This document shows positions 14,680 through 21,771 of a stretch of DNA of 64,000 bases, in pieces; the stretch's first letter is position 1; every line of letters begins with the position of its first letter. Both the position numbers and the translations under genes were made by a program. Source of the stretch: Paenibacillus methanolicus (GTDB lineage: Bacteria; Bacillota; Bacilli; Paenibacillales; Paenibacillaceae); the NCBI RefSeq assembly GCF_008124765.1, contig NZ_VNHS01000001.1, positions 744,001-808,000 on the forward strand, read 5' to 3'. Under the pieces are notes generated by a model that was not told where the DNA came from, ran no database searches, and saw nothing but the letters and a program-made list of their open reading frames with translations.

Positions 14680-15252
14680 ATGAACATTCAAATAGTTTTT
14701 GAGCAATTCCCTGTCCTAGAATCAAATGATGTATCGCTTAGAAAGGTTGAGTTAAATAACCTAGAGGACGTATTTGCGATATACAACAATGAACGTGTAT
14801 TTGAATATTGCGGTATTATTCCAAAGCACAATATAGAGACTGTAAAAACTATGATAGGACACTTTGAACGGGATTATATTAAAAAGGCACGTGTAAAATG
14901 GGGGATTTTCACTAAGGAAGAGCCTGATAAAATGGTGGGCATTATAGAAGCAATGGACTTTAATCAAAAGGTAAGTATGGTGACGATTGGTTATTTTTTA
15001 GCGGAATCAGCCTGGGGGAAAGGAATCACAACAAAATCCGTCAATTTACTAATCAAATACCTATTCGAAACCGTAAACACAAACAGAATACAGGCTGAAG
15101 TCATGCCTCTAAATCATGAATCAAAAAAAGTATTACTGAAAAATGGTTTTATAAAAGAAGGAACATTAAGACAAGCCACTATTTGGTCAGGAAAAGGAAT
15201 TGTGGATTTGGAAATTTACGGGCTCCTTAAAGAGGATTACTCCAAGCGTTAA
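14680..15252 (+). CDS. GNAT acetyltransferase, RimJ/RimL type (array gene 5)
   Basis: 190 residues with the GNAT fold: 'VSLRKVELNNLEDVFAIYNN' at the start, 'MVTIGYFLAESAWGKGITTK' (about residues 99-118) as the acetyl-CoA pyrophosphate loop in the Q/R-x-x-G-x-G/A variant, and 'NRIQAEVMPLNHESKKVLLK' then 'NGFIKEG' near the C-terminus. Such enzymes move an acetyl group to an amino group of a protein or small molecule; the RimJ/RimL type often acts on N-termini. Start ATG 14680 with AAGGAG 10 bp upstream. Single-gene array unit. The substrate cannot be read from sequence. Confidence 0.9.
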   Translation: MNIQIVFEQFPVLESNDVSLRKVELNNLEDVFAIYNNERVFEYCGIIPKHNIETVKTMIGHFERDYIKKARVKWGIFTKEEPDKMVGIIEAMDFNQKVSMVTIGYFLAESAWGKGITTKSVNLLIKYLFETVNTNRIQAEVMPLNHESKKVLLKNGFIKEGTLRQATIWSGKGIVDLEIYGLLKEDYSKR

Positions 15253-15274
15253 GCTATCGGGAGACTATAGTTCA
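15246..15274 (+). repeat. Array repeat module 6: single box
   Basis: GCGTTAAGCTATCGGGAGAC then TATAGTTCA. A box without hairpin. The next gene starts 40 bp later. Its first 11 bp are identical to 9117-9127 on the other side of the IS110 element. Confidence 0.65.
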
Positions 15275-15314
15275 ATCAGACAGAGAAAAGGAGTTAGTGG
15301 AGGTAATTGAAATA

Positions 15315-15509
15315 ATGTCTAACAAGATACAATTTATAGAATGGACTGTTGAGGGAAACCGTAAAATTACAGTAATCGACAGTAACGGTAAGGTCTTTAG
15401 TGGAAGGGCCTATACGTTTAATGAAAATGTCCTGCATGTAGACACTAAAGAAGGTTTGCTTGAAATTAAAATTGATAAAATAAAAGAAATTTTCAGTATA
15501 AAAGAGTGA
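15315..15509 (+). CDS. Small uncharacterised protein (array gene 6)
   Basis: 64 residues from ATG 15315, with GGAGG 11 bp upstream. The pattern of beta-strands ('IQFIEWTVEGNRKITVID', 'VLHVDTKEGLLEIKIDKI') suggests a small all-beta protein. No family was recognised and no signal peptide or membrane segment is present. Single-gene array unit between modules 6 and 7. Confidence 0.6.
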   Translation: MSNKIQFIEWTVEGNRKITVIDSNGKVFSGRAYTFNENVLHVDTKEGLLEIKIDKIKEIFSIKE

Positions 15510-15528
15510 ATTATTCATTTCTCTGGTT

Positions 15529-15619
15529 GAACTAACGGAAGACGATAGCTTAATGATGACCCGAAGGCAGCCGGCCACAAAATCGGCTGCCTTCGCTGCG
15601 CTAACTAGCAGTTTACGTC
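15529..15619 (+). repeat. Array repeat module 7: box, hairpin, box
   Basis: Box GAACTAACGGAAGACGATAG then CTTAA (15529-15553), perfect hairpin CGAAGGCAGCCG / CGGCTGCCTTCG (15562-15573, 15584-15595), box CTGCGCTAACTAGCAGTTTA then CGTC (15596-15619). The right box resembles the module 1 box (CAGTTTA). Confidence 0.8.
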
Positions 15620-15675
15620 AATGAATGAACCATCCTTGAAAAGAGTGTAAAATATCCTTATTAAGGAGGTGCCAA

Positions 15676-16053
15676 ATGATTAGCATTCATGATAACGAGA
15701 TCACATCTTATCTGGTTGATCTAAAATATCACAAAATAATTCTATACACGGAAGCCAGTAACTCCGAACGAGTGGAAGTTTCATTTGAAGATGTACTAGC
15801 TCATCAATTCGAAACCCTAGAGGGAAGTATTATCTTGGACATTCAAGAATATAGGTTGAACCAATTTTTTGAGAATAATAAAGAGCTGTTGGAGAAACAA
15901 AAAGCCTATTGCTGGCCATTGTACTATGATAGCGTCGATGAATTATCGGTTCGACTTATGAAAGAAGGATATCTATATTATGTGATCTATTCTTCATACG
16001 GATTAAATGGTTGGATTGTAGCGAAGCAATATGACGTTAACAGAATTGTGTAG
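15676..16053 (+). CDS. Uncharacterised protein (array gene 7)
   Basis: 125 residues, start ATG 15676 behind TAAGGAGG. Mixed alpha/beta: 'LKYHKIILYTEASNSERVEV' and 'FEDVLAHQFETLEGSIILDI' near the N-terminus, then 'LMKEGYLYYVIYSSYGLNGW' near the end. The pattern recalls small Firmicutes proteins often found among immunity genes but I cannot assign a family. Last gene of the array before the right end of the element. Confidence 0.65.
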   Translation: MISIHDNEITSYLVDLKYHKIILYTEASNSERVEVSFEDVLAHQFETLEGSIILDIQEYRLNQFFENNKELLEKQKAYCWPLYYDSVDELSVRLMKEGYLYYVIYSSYGLNGWIVAKQYDVNRIV

Positions 16054-16063
16054 CCTGAACATT

Positions 16064-16140
16064 AAATGCTATAGAGGAACGATAGCCATCGGCAGCCGGC
16101 CAGAAAGATCGGCTGCCGTCGTTGCGTTAACGGGCACTAA
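16064..16140 (+). repeat. Array repeat module 8: box, hairpin, box
   Basis: Box AATGCTATAGAGGAACGATA then GCC (16065-16087), hairpin CGGCAGCCG / CGGCTGCCG (16090-16098, 16110-16118) with the shared loop GCCAGAAAGAT, box GTTGCGTTAACGGGCACTAA (16121-16140). It closes the array; the element's right-end repeats start directly after it. Confidence 0.8.
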
Positions 16141-16144
16141 AGAG

Positions 16145-16233
16145 ACGAACTTATAAACTGTAAAGAGACGGAAACGAAACTTATAAACTGCAGATTTGAG
16201 AAAGTCGTATATAATGTATGACATTATATACGA
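16145..16233 (+). repeat. Right-end subterminal repeats and dyad
   Basis: ACGAACTTATAAACTG (16145-16160) and ACGAAACTTATAAACTG (16174-16190) are followed by a perfect 13-bp dyad, TCGTATATAATGT / ACATTATATACGA (16205-16217, 16221-16233). The same order, in looser form, is found at 5031-5079 upstream of tnpA. They are probably recombinase arm sites. Confidence 0.65.
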
Positions 16234-16267
16234 AAGCTTATGGAATAAGGCTTTATGCCGAATTGTA

Positions 16268-16285
16268 GACATATGTATAAAATAC
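16268..16285 (+). repeat. Right 18-bp direct repeat (attR-like)
   Basis: GACATATGTATAAAATAC, identical to 4984-5001. GC-rich chromosome starts about 30 bp further on. Confidence 0.6.
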
Positions 16286-16317
16286 GGGTTTTGTGTAAAA
16301 GTATCATATCCATAAAA

Positions 16318-16341
16318 GAATCCAGCCATCTGGCTGGATTC
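16318..16341 (-). terminator. Intrinsic terminator
   Basis: Perfect palindrome GAATCCAGCC-ATCT-GGCTGGATTC with TTTTATGG after it on the minus strand. It ends the gene at 16353-16853. Confidence 0.8.
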
Positions 16342-16352
16342 GAAACTCTCTC

Positions 16353-16853
16353 TTAAGGCACATACTGCTGCACAATTTTCGTTACAACTCCGTTTTCGAT
16401 CGTCAAATGATACGGAAAACTTTTCAGATCCAGTACATCCGTTTTACTCAGCGCATCCGCGAACTCTTTGAACGAAATGGATTCGTTCCATGCAACATCA
16501 AGATCTTCGGGATTGCCGGATTTATCGTAGATCTGCATCAAGACTTGCGCGTTCGGATCGACGTTGATCGTTCGGATCGATTCGTCGTCGTTCACTATAT
16601 AATAACCATCCGGTGCTGCATCTAGACCTGAATCCGGTTCGCGTTCCAGAAAAATCCGGTCGGCGTCTTGGCCTTCGTACCATTGGATCGCATCGGTGGT
16701 CAATTGATTGCCGTTCAAATGCGTAACATAAGCGGTCTCCGTGTCAGGTGTCTGTTTCACAGGCTGGTAATTATCGCCAACTGCGTAGGCAGCGGAAATA
16801 AAGACGACTAGACCCGTTAGCAATACTGCTGCGCCGATTGCCGATTTCTTCAT
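16353..16853 (-). CDS. Secreted or membrane-anchored protein of unknown function
   Basis: 166 residues from ATG at 16853; AAGGAG lies 12 bp upstream. The longer frame to 16994 has no site. The N-terminus (MKKSAIGAAVLLTGLVVFIS, then AAYA) is a signal peptide or anchor. The rest is acidic, with 'AIQWYEGQDADRIFLEREPD' and 'TENGVV'-like beta turns ('HLTIENGVVTKIVQQYVP' at the end). It resembles small extracytoplasmic Bacillales proteins with no assigned role. It is the first chromosomal gene to the right of the mobile element. Confidence 0.65.
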   Translation of the reverse strand: MKKSAIGAAVLLTGLVVFISAAYAVGDNYQPVKQTPDTETAYVTHLNGNQLTTDAIQWYEGQDADRIFLEREPDSGLDAAPDGYYIVNDDESIRTINVDPNAQVLMQIYDKSGNPEDLDVAWNESISFKEFADALSKTDVLDLKSFPYHLTIENGVVTKIVQQYVP

Positions 16854-17147
16854 AGAAACACCCATCTCCTTCATGTGTACAGCATTAAGTCTCATTACCG
16901 CTTGTTCAAGCGTTTGAACCAACCGAACCGGCGTGTTCCCAGAATAGAACAGCACGTCTCCGGCGTTACAAGATTCATCGCCCGTTATTACCACTATAAA
17001 CGAAGCATCGGTCCGATATGTTTCAAAAAGGTTACAACCGCCTCAAGAAATTGTTAAATCCCCTCCCTGGTTCGAACCATTGGGTTGCCGCCTGCATACG
17101 CTATGCTGACAAATACACGCCCAATCGGAAAGGAGCTTGTCATTTTG
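16854..17147. other. Divergent intergenic region
   Basis: It holds the promoters of two divergent genes. An open minus frame continues through it to 16994 but lacks a start site. No clear operator or RNA structure was seen. Confidence 0.35.
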
Positions 17148-17744
17148 ATGGATAACACCCCTGCTTACGCGCCGCGCGGCTTTCAAACGCCGTCCCAATT
17201 CCCGCTCTCGCCGCCTATTAATCCCTTCTCTCCTGGTCAGCCGTTCGTACCGGGTACGTTAACGCCGCCGCCGTCATCCGGTTCGCTGCCGTTCGTCCCT
17301 GGCACGTTGACGCCGTTCCCGTTCCCCCAGCAGTCGGGAGGGCTTGTCCCGCCGATTCAACCGGGTACGCTGACGCAAGCCAATCTGACGGGCATCCTCG
17401 CCTCTCACCCGAGACCGCAAGGCGCGCCGCCGGTGGCATTGTTAGGCGTATATCAGCTGCTCAAATCGAATCCAGGGCTGCTCCGTCTCTTCATTCAACA
17501 GCGTCCGCAATCGCTTCAGCACGCCCTGCAGCTTGCGCAAACGGGCAGCTTCACCTCGCGTCCGGACGAAGAACGCGTCATCCCGGGTTCCTGTTACTTT
17601 CAATGGACGCTGGCCTTCACGTTCACGGACGTGTATCTCATTTGGCCGGCCGCGAATTTCTTCGGCTTTGTCGTCGGCTACTGCGCGCCGTTCTCGACGC
17701 CTTGCGCGGTGCCCGACTTTCAAGTTCTATTCTCGGTTTGCTAG
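17148..17744 (+). CDS. Proline-rich protein with PGTLTP repeats
   Basis: 198 residues from ATG 17148 (TTG 17145 is also possible; AAAGGAG at 17129-17135 suits either). The first 80 residues are rich in Pro and carry three copies of a 'PFVPGTLTP' type repeat. The middle (LLGVYQLLKSNPGLLRLFIQ) is helical. The C-terminal 45 residues are hydrophobic and aromatic with four Cys (GSCYFQWTLAFTF, VVGYCAPFSTPC, VLFSVC). No signal peptide is present. The make-up resembles spore coat or exosporium proteins, which is an inference. A shared terminator follows at 17768-17792. Confidence 0.65.
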   Translation: MDNTPAYAPRGFQTPSQFPLSPPINPFSPGQPFVPGTLTPPPSSGSLPFVPGTLTPFPFPQQSGGLVPPIQPGTLTQANLTGILASHPRPQGAPPVALLGVYQLLKSNPGLLRLFIQQRPQSLQHALQLAQTGSFTSRPDEERVIPGSCYFQWTLAFTFTDVYLIWPAANFFGFVVGYCAPFSTPCAVPDFQVLFSVC

Positions 17745-17767
17745 AATTATCCCGATTACAGACAAAA

Positions 17768-17792
17768 AACACGCCAGCGCTGGCGTGTTTTT
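17768..17792. terminator. Bidirectional intrinsic terminator
   Basis: AACACGCCAGC / GCTGGCGTGTT (17768-17789) flanked by A and T tracts. It serves the convergent proline-rich gene and msrAB. Confidence 0.9.
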
Positions 17793-17802
17793 GTGTTCCG
17801 TT

Positions 17803-18789
17803 CTATTCTTCTTCGTCAAAAAGCTTCCGGTAAGCGCCGTACCCTTCTTGCTCCAAAGCCGATTTCGGAATAAATCGGAGCGCGGCCGAATTAATGCAGT
17901 AACGCAAGCCTCCGGTCTCGATCGGCCCGTCGTCGAATACGTGGCCGAGGTGGGAATCCGCCTGACTGCTGCGGACTTCGATGCGTACCATGCCATGGGC
18001 TAAGTCTTCATGCTCAGTGACCGTGCCTTGCGCGATCGGCTTCGTGAAGCTTGGCCAACCGCAGCCCGAATCGTATTTGTCCATGGACGTGAAGAGCGGA
18101 TCGCCGGAGACGATGTCCACGTACAAGCCTTCTTCGTGATTATTCCAGAACTCGTTGCGGAACGGCGGTTCGGTCGCGCTATTCTGCGTGACCTCGTATT
18201 GCAGGTTGGTCAAGCGCTTCTTCAGCTCGGCTTTATCCAGATCGTTGTTCCAATGCGCCTTCAGGAAGGCGTCGCGGCCCGAGCCTTTCCGATACATTTT
18301 ATAGCGGAACGGATTCTTCTTGTGGTAATCCTGATGGTACTCTTCCGCGGAATAAAAGGTTGTCGCCGGCACGATCTCGGTGACGATCGGCTTCGAGAAT
18401 CGGCCACTGCCGGCGAGCGCTTCCTTGGAAGCTTCGGCCTGTTGGCGCTGTTCCTCCGTATAATAGAAAATGCCCGTGCGATACGACGAACCGCGGTCAA
18501 AGAACTGGCCGCCTTCATCGGTCGGATCAACGCTGCGCCAGAAGATATCCAGCAGTTTCTCGTATGGCATAAGCGCCGGATCGTATGCAATCTGCACCGC
18601 TTCGGCATGGCCGGTCGTCTCGCTGCACACCTGCTCATAGGTTGGACTCTCGGTATGTCCGCCGATATATCCGGAAGTGACGCGGATGACGCCGGGCATT
18701 TCTTCGAACGGGGTTACCATGCACCAGAAGCATCCTCCGGCGAAGACTGCCAGCTCTTCGCGCGGCGATGGGGATTGGGATTGTTGCAT
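17803..18789 (-). CDS. msrAB: Bifunctional methionine sulfoxide reductase MsrA-MsrB
   Basis: 328 residues from ATG at 18789, with AAGGAGG 9 bp upstream. Residues about 10-165 are MsrA (GCFWC at 19-23 with the catalytic Cys20, then '[20 protein letters not shown]'). Residues about 188-320 are MsrB ('[11 protein letters not shown]' at 242-252 and the catalytic Cys298 in '[12 protein letters not shown]'). It repairs both the S and R forms of oxidised methionine with thioredoxin. The MsrB part reads '[12 protein letters not shown]', so the zinc-binding CxxC pairs of one MsrB class are absent. Single gene; a near-perfect palindrome at 18886-18905 may regulate it. Confidence 0.95.
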   Translation of the reverse strand: MQQSQSPSPREELAVFAGGCFWCMVTPFEEMPGVIRVTSGYIGGHTESPTYEQVCSETTGHAEAVQIAYDPALMPYEKLLDIFWRSVDPTDEGGQFFDRGSSYRTGIFYYTEEQRQQAEASKEALAGSGRFSKPIVTEIVPATTFYSAEEYHQDYHKKNPFRYKMYRKGSGRDAFLKAHWNNDLDKAELKKRLTNLQYEVTQNSATEPPFRNEFWNNHEEGLYVDIVSGDPLFTSMDKYDSGCGWPSFTKPIAQGTVTEHEDLAHGMVRIEVRSSQADSHLGHVFDDGPIETGGLRYCINSAALRFIPKSALEQEGYGAYRKLFDEEE

Positions 18790-18885
18790 AGCCAAGGACC
18801 TCCTTCTCAATAGTCTTCTCTCATGATACACCAGATTCGCTTGGAGTTAAAACTTGGCCAAGATCGCAAATCATAATTAGTTTAC

Positions 18886-18905
18886 TTAAACATAGTTATG
18901 TTAAC
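18886..18905. promoter_or_regulatory. Palindromic site between msrAB and lacI
   Basis: AACATAGTTATGTT (18889-18902) is a perfect dyad inside TTAAACATAGTTATGTTAAC. A similar dyad, ACATAATTATGT inside AAACATAATTATGTAAAC, is at 21497-21508. Possible operator of an unknown regulator. Confidence 0.4.
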
Positions 18906-19025
18906 CATTATTGCTGCTGATTTTCACGTCCCTACCTACACACCGGTATTGAGCGAAACAGAGTCTAATAAACAGACCTGCCCGACGTCCTCTAGACATC
19001 ACGCCAAATCCATGCTATCTTTTTG

Positions 19026-19039
19026 CTTAAACGATTAAG
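19026..19039 (+). promoter_or_regulatory. LacI-type operator 1
   Basis: CTTAAACGATTAAG, a dyad with the central CG typical of LacI/GalR operators, 22 bp before the regulator start. The identical 14-mer is at 20073-20086. Confidence 0.75.
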
Positions 19040-19061
19040 TGATGAGCGAAGAGGTGAACGC

Positions 19062-20048
19062 TTGAAAAAAACAACGATGAAAGACATCGCCCGCGAAGCC
19101 GGCGTATCCGTCGCGACCGTCAGCTATATTCTGAACGACGTGCAAAATCAGAAAATCCCCGACGATACGAAACGCCTCGTTCGCGAGACGGCGAAACGGT
19201 TGAATTACGTGCCGAATCTGATGGCCAAATCCCTCGTGAAGGGTCAGACGAAGATGATCGGAATCTTGGTTAACCGGCTGCCCCACGAGGCCTATTGGCG
19301 AACCGTTCCGCGTCAACAATTCATCGCAGAGCTCGAAATATTGCTGACCGCGCAAGGTTATCATGTCCTCGTGGCATCGCTCGATGCGAATGATCCTCAA
19401 CTTGATATCGTGCTCGAACGCAAGTTGGACGGCGTGTTCCTGCTGGATGTCCAGGAGTCGGCCTTCTACGCGATCTCGGAACGATTCCCGATGGGCGTGC
19501 CGCTCGTCGTGATCGACAGCATCATCGAAGATAATCTATTTCATAAAGTAGTACCGGACTTAGGCGACCTGCTGCGTCAAGCGCATTCCTTGCTCGCTAA
19601 TCGCCGGCTTCCGCTCGATGCTGAACATGCGAAGCCTGTTGCGCTGCTTGCCGAACAGTTCCACAATCGCGGCATGAATAGGCTCATTCAGGAGAGTCTA
19701 TCTAGTCTCGCTAGTACGGAACATATTCAATGCCTACAGGTGATGTACCACAACATAACGGATATCGCCGCTTACCTAGACCGACTGGCCGAGGAACGTC
19801 GCGACGTGCTTGTCGTTGGCGAGCTGCTGGGCGTCATTGCGTCTGGCTATATCGCACACGAGCGTTTGGCCGTCGTTTGCGTGAACGGTATGGAAAGTTT
19901 GCTGCCCTCCTCGATTAAGACCGTCTTCCTTCGGCCGGATAAAGCTGAAGTGGCATGTCGGTTAATGATGCAACATTTGAGCCATACCCTACCCGAACGT
20001 TCGCCCAAAATGGTATGGATTCCGGCAGACGATAAGTCCTCCGTGTAA
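19062..20048 (+). CDS. LacI-family transcriptional regulator
   Basis: 328 residues from TTG 19062, with GAGGTG 5 bp upstream. The N-terminal helix-turn-helix is 'TMKDIAREAGVSVATVSYIL', with hinge helix 'YVPNLMAKSLVKGQTKMIGI' (near residue 50). The periplasmic-binding-like sensor domain follows but is short and diverged in its middle, so the ligand cannot be guessed. Identical operators lie just before this gene and just before the MFS exporter that follows. The simple reading is that it represses itself and the exporter until a ligand binds. Confidence 0.88.
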   Translation: MKKTTMKDIAREAGVSVATVSYILNDVQNQKIPDDTKRLVRETAKRLNYVPNLMAKSLVKGQTKMIGILVNRLPHEAYWRTVPRQQFIAELEILLTAQGYHVLVASLDANDPQLDIVLERKLDGVFLLDVQESAFYAISERFPMGVPLVVIDSIIEDNLFHKVVPDLGDLLRQAHSLLANRRLPLDAEHAKPVALLAEQFHNRGMNRLIQESLSSLASTEHIQCLQVMYHNITDIAAYLDRLAEERRDVLVVGELLGVIASGYIAHERLAVVCVNGMESLLPSSIKTVFLRPDKAEVACRLMMQHLSHTLPERSPKMVWIPADDKSSV

Positions 20049-20072
20049 CTCGTCTGCCTTTCCTTCCCGCAA

Positions 20073-20086
20073 CTTAAACGATTAAG
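20073..20086 (+). promoter_or_regulatory. LacI-type operator 2
   Basis: CTTAAACGATTAAG, identical to 19026-19039, placed 21 bp before the exporter start. Confidence 0.75.
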
Positions 20087-20107
20087 CAAAGGAGTTGTCG
20101 ATGACCC

Positions 20108-21361
20108 ATGTTCGCTCCGACCTCACCGGATACGTCTGCGTTACCCGTAAGTTCCAAACCTCTGCATCGCAATCGCAAGTTCATGCTGCTCTTCACCGGA
20201 TCTACCTTGTCGGTGTTCGGCAATTGCTTTCACAGCATTGCCCTGAACCTATGGGTGCTTCAAACGACGGGCAGCGCGGCCAAGATGTCGCTGATCACCG
20301 TCACTCATATGGTGGTGAGCCTGCTGCTCGGATCCGTTGCCGGAACGATCGCCGACCGGTTGAACCGCAGGCATTTGATCATGCTATGCGACTCGGTACG
20401 GTTCGTAATCGTGCTTGGAATCGCCATCGTCATGCTGAAGCTGGATCAGCCATTCGTCTGGATCGTTGCGCTTTCCGCCCTGTCCGCCGTCGCGGGCTTG
20501 CTGCAATCCCCATCCTCGCAAGCTAGCATTACGGATTTGGTCGGGCGGGATCGCGTTCAGCAAGCGGCCGGCATCATGAATATCGCCGACAACGCGGCCC
20601 GAATATCGGGACTGGCGATTGGGGGCTATATCGTGGCGCAGTTCGGCGGCGTGACGGCGATCGTAACCGATGCCATCCTGTTTGGCTTGTCAGCTCTGCT
20701 CGTGCTCGCGGCAGGACAATTCCCGCAAGCGAAGCGCGTGCAAGCGGAGAAATCCAGCTTTCGCCAAGATTGGCTGGAAGGCATCCGGCGGGTATGGTCC
20801 GATCCGTTCGCCAGAGGCGTTACGTTCCTGACGACGATCGTCCTGTTGTTCTTCGTGGCCAATCTTATGCTTATTCAAGTCATGGCGGTCAAAGTCTGGC
20901 AAGCTAGCCCCGTGCATTTCGGACTCATCGAAGCAGCCATTCCGCTTGGTTATGCGCTTGGCGCGATGACGATCATGGGCTTGTCCCGACGGCCCAGGAA
21001 TCGCGGCATATGGATTCTCGGCAGCCTGCTGGCGATGGGGCCGTTGTATATCGCGATCGCGATCATGCCGAATGCCCTGGGCGCAATTCCGATCATTCTC
21101 GCGGTCGGCACGTTCTTCTCGTTCTGTACGATGCTCGTCAACGTGATCATGCGCATCGAAGTGCCCTCCGAGCTTCAGGGACGCATGTTCGGCATATTGG
21201 GCTCGCTTACGAGCGTGGCGCCCCCGCTGGGACTTACGATCATGGCCGCGCTAGCGGATGGCTATGGAGCTTCGAACGTGCTGCTGGTTAGCGGATTCGG
21301 CTTGATTGCGGCTGCCACGGCAGCATGGTTTGGGCTCAAGGCGATCCGGGGATATCAATAA
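20108..21361 (+). CDS. MFS exporter, macrolide-efflux-like
   Basis: 417 residues with 12 predicted membrane segments. The N-terminal part 'FTGSTLSVFGNCFHSIALNL' and the loop 'GTIADRLNRRHLIMLCD' (MFS motif A, G-x-L-A-D-R-x-x-R-R) fit the MFS_3 group of drug exporters (MefA-like). 'SELQGRMFGILGS' is typical of that group. It exports small molecules by proton antiport in the plasma membrane. Start ATG 20108; the ribosome site AAAGGAG is 14 bp upstream, longer than usual, and an in-frame stop at 20102 rules out an earlier start. It is controlled by the operator at 20073-20086. Confidence 0.88.
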   Translation: MFAPTSPDTSALPVSSKPLHRNRKFMLLFTGSTLSVFGNCFHSIALNLWVLQTTGSAAKMSLITVTHMVVSLLLGSVAGTIADRLNRRHLIMLCDSVRFVIVLGIAIVMLKLDQPFVWIVALSALSAVAGLLQSPSSQASITDLVGRDRVQQAAGIMNIADNAARISGLAIGGYIVAQFGGVTAIVTDAILFGLSALLVLAAGQFPQAKRVQAEKSSFRQDWLEGIRRVWSDPFARGVTFLTTIVLLFFVANLMLIQVMAVKVWQASPVHFGLIEAAIPLGYALGAMTIMGLSRRPRNRGIWILGSLLAMGPLYIAIAIMPNALGAIPIILAVGTFFSFCTMLVNVIMRIEVPSELQGRMFGILGSLTSVAPPLGLTIMAALADGYGASNVLLVSGFGLIAAATAAWFGLKAIRGYQ

Positions 21362-21718
21362 CAATCCTATGGCACGCCGCATTCTACGCTACTCATGCTA
21401 TTCATTCTTGTTCTTGGCTCGGAATCGCCGGACATTCAACAAGCGGCGAACCGGACGAAACTGTCCGCGAATGACACGATTAGCTACACTCCATAAACAT
21501 AATTATGTAAACTTATATATATATATTCCGGATGAATTCTCCTTCCGATAGGCGACGAAGATGTCCTCAACCTCGCGAAGATCCGATTTCGCCATATGCC
21601 CGCCTCCTCCCTTCTCAATAAGCCACTTCTGACGCGGCCCAATCGCAGGCCGCTCTTCCCCTGCCCCGCAAACCAGCCTCCTGATCCCGCGATGCGGAAA
21701 GGAGGCTGGTATCCCTTA
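21362..21718. other. Intergenic region with dyad and hairpin
   Basis: It contains the dyad ACATAATTATGT (21497-21508) followed by an AT run, and a hairpin CCAGCCTCC / GGAGGCTGG (21673-21681, 21701-21709). No supported gene. Open frames here lack ribosome sites. Confidence 0.4.
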
Positions 21719-21769
21719 CTGAATGCTGCATTCCCAATCTTTGGATTGGGAATGCAAACCAATCAGCTT
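21719..21769 (-). repeat. Dispersed hairpin repeat, single copy
   Basis: On the minus strand it reads AAGCTGATTGGTTTGC then ATTCCCAATCCAAAGATTGG and ends GCAGCATTCAG. It is the same repeat as the tandem copies at 36017-36188, with ATTCCCAATC in place of GCCCAATC. It directly follows the stop of the AAC(3) gene and may act as a transcription or mRNA 3' end. Confidence 0.7.
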
Positions 21770-21771
21770 CT

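Larger units (their letters stand above)
4984..16285 (+). mobile_element. Candidate Tn554-like element carrying a gene-cassette-like array
   Basis: An identical 18-bp string, GACATATGTATAAAATAC, is found at 4984-5001 and 16268-16285 in the same orientation. Inside each copy lies a related pair of motifs in the same order. At the left: ACGAAACctttcTATAACTG (5031-5050), then a dyad (5057-5079). At the right: two ACGAA(A)CTTATAAACTG copies (16145-16160, 16173-16190), then a dyad (16205-16233). The left dyad arms CATATA(G)TGT and the right dyad arms TATATAATGT are alike. The interval begins with a tnpA-tnpB-tnpC recombinase set and is AT-rich compared with the following chromosome. I infer attL/attR-like ends; Tn554 itself does not make long target repeats, so the exact mechanism may differ. 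Confidence 0.6.

Noticed and set aside
10690-16140. Classical integron with attC sites
   Set aside because: The boxes are direct repeats without the inverse RYYYAAC and GTTRRRY core pair, and the recombinases at the left are of Tn554 type, with no visible IntI-specific insert.
18010-18813. Plus-strand open frame opposite msrAB
   Set aside because: Antisense shadow of a gene with clear catalytic motifs; no start site or family motif.
20095-20526. Gene overlapping the MFS exporter start
   Set aside because: The frame is closer to the ribosome site, but its translation has no domain and the overlapping MFS protein is clearly real.
21484-21762. Minus-strand small gene after AAC(3), and 36026-36262 plus-strand gene
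   Set aside because: Both translations (with NPKIG and similar repeats) come from the dispersed hairpin repeat and lack start sites.
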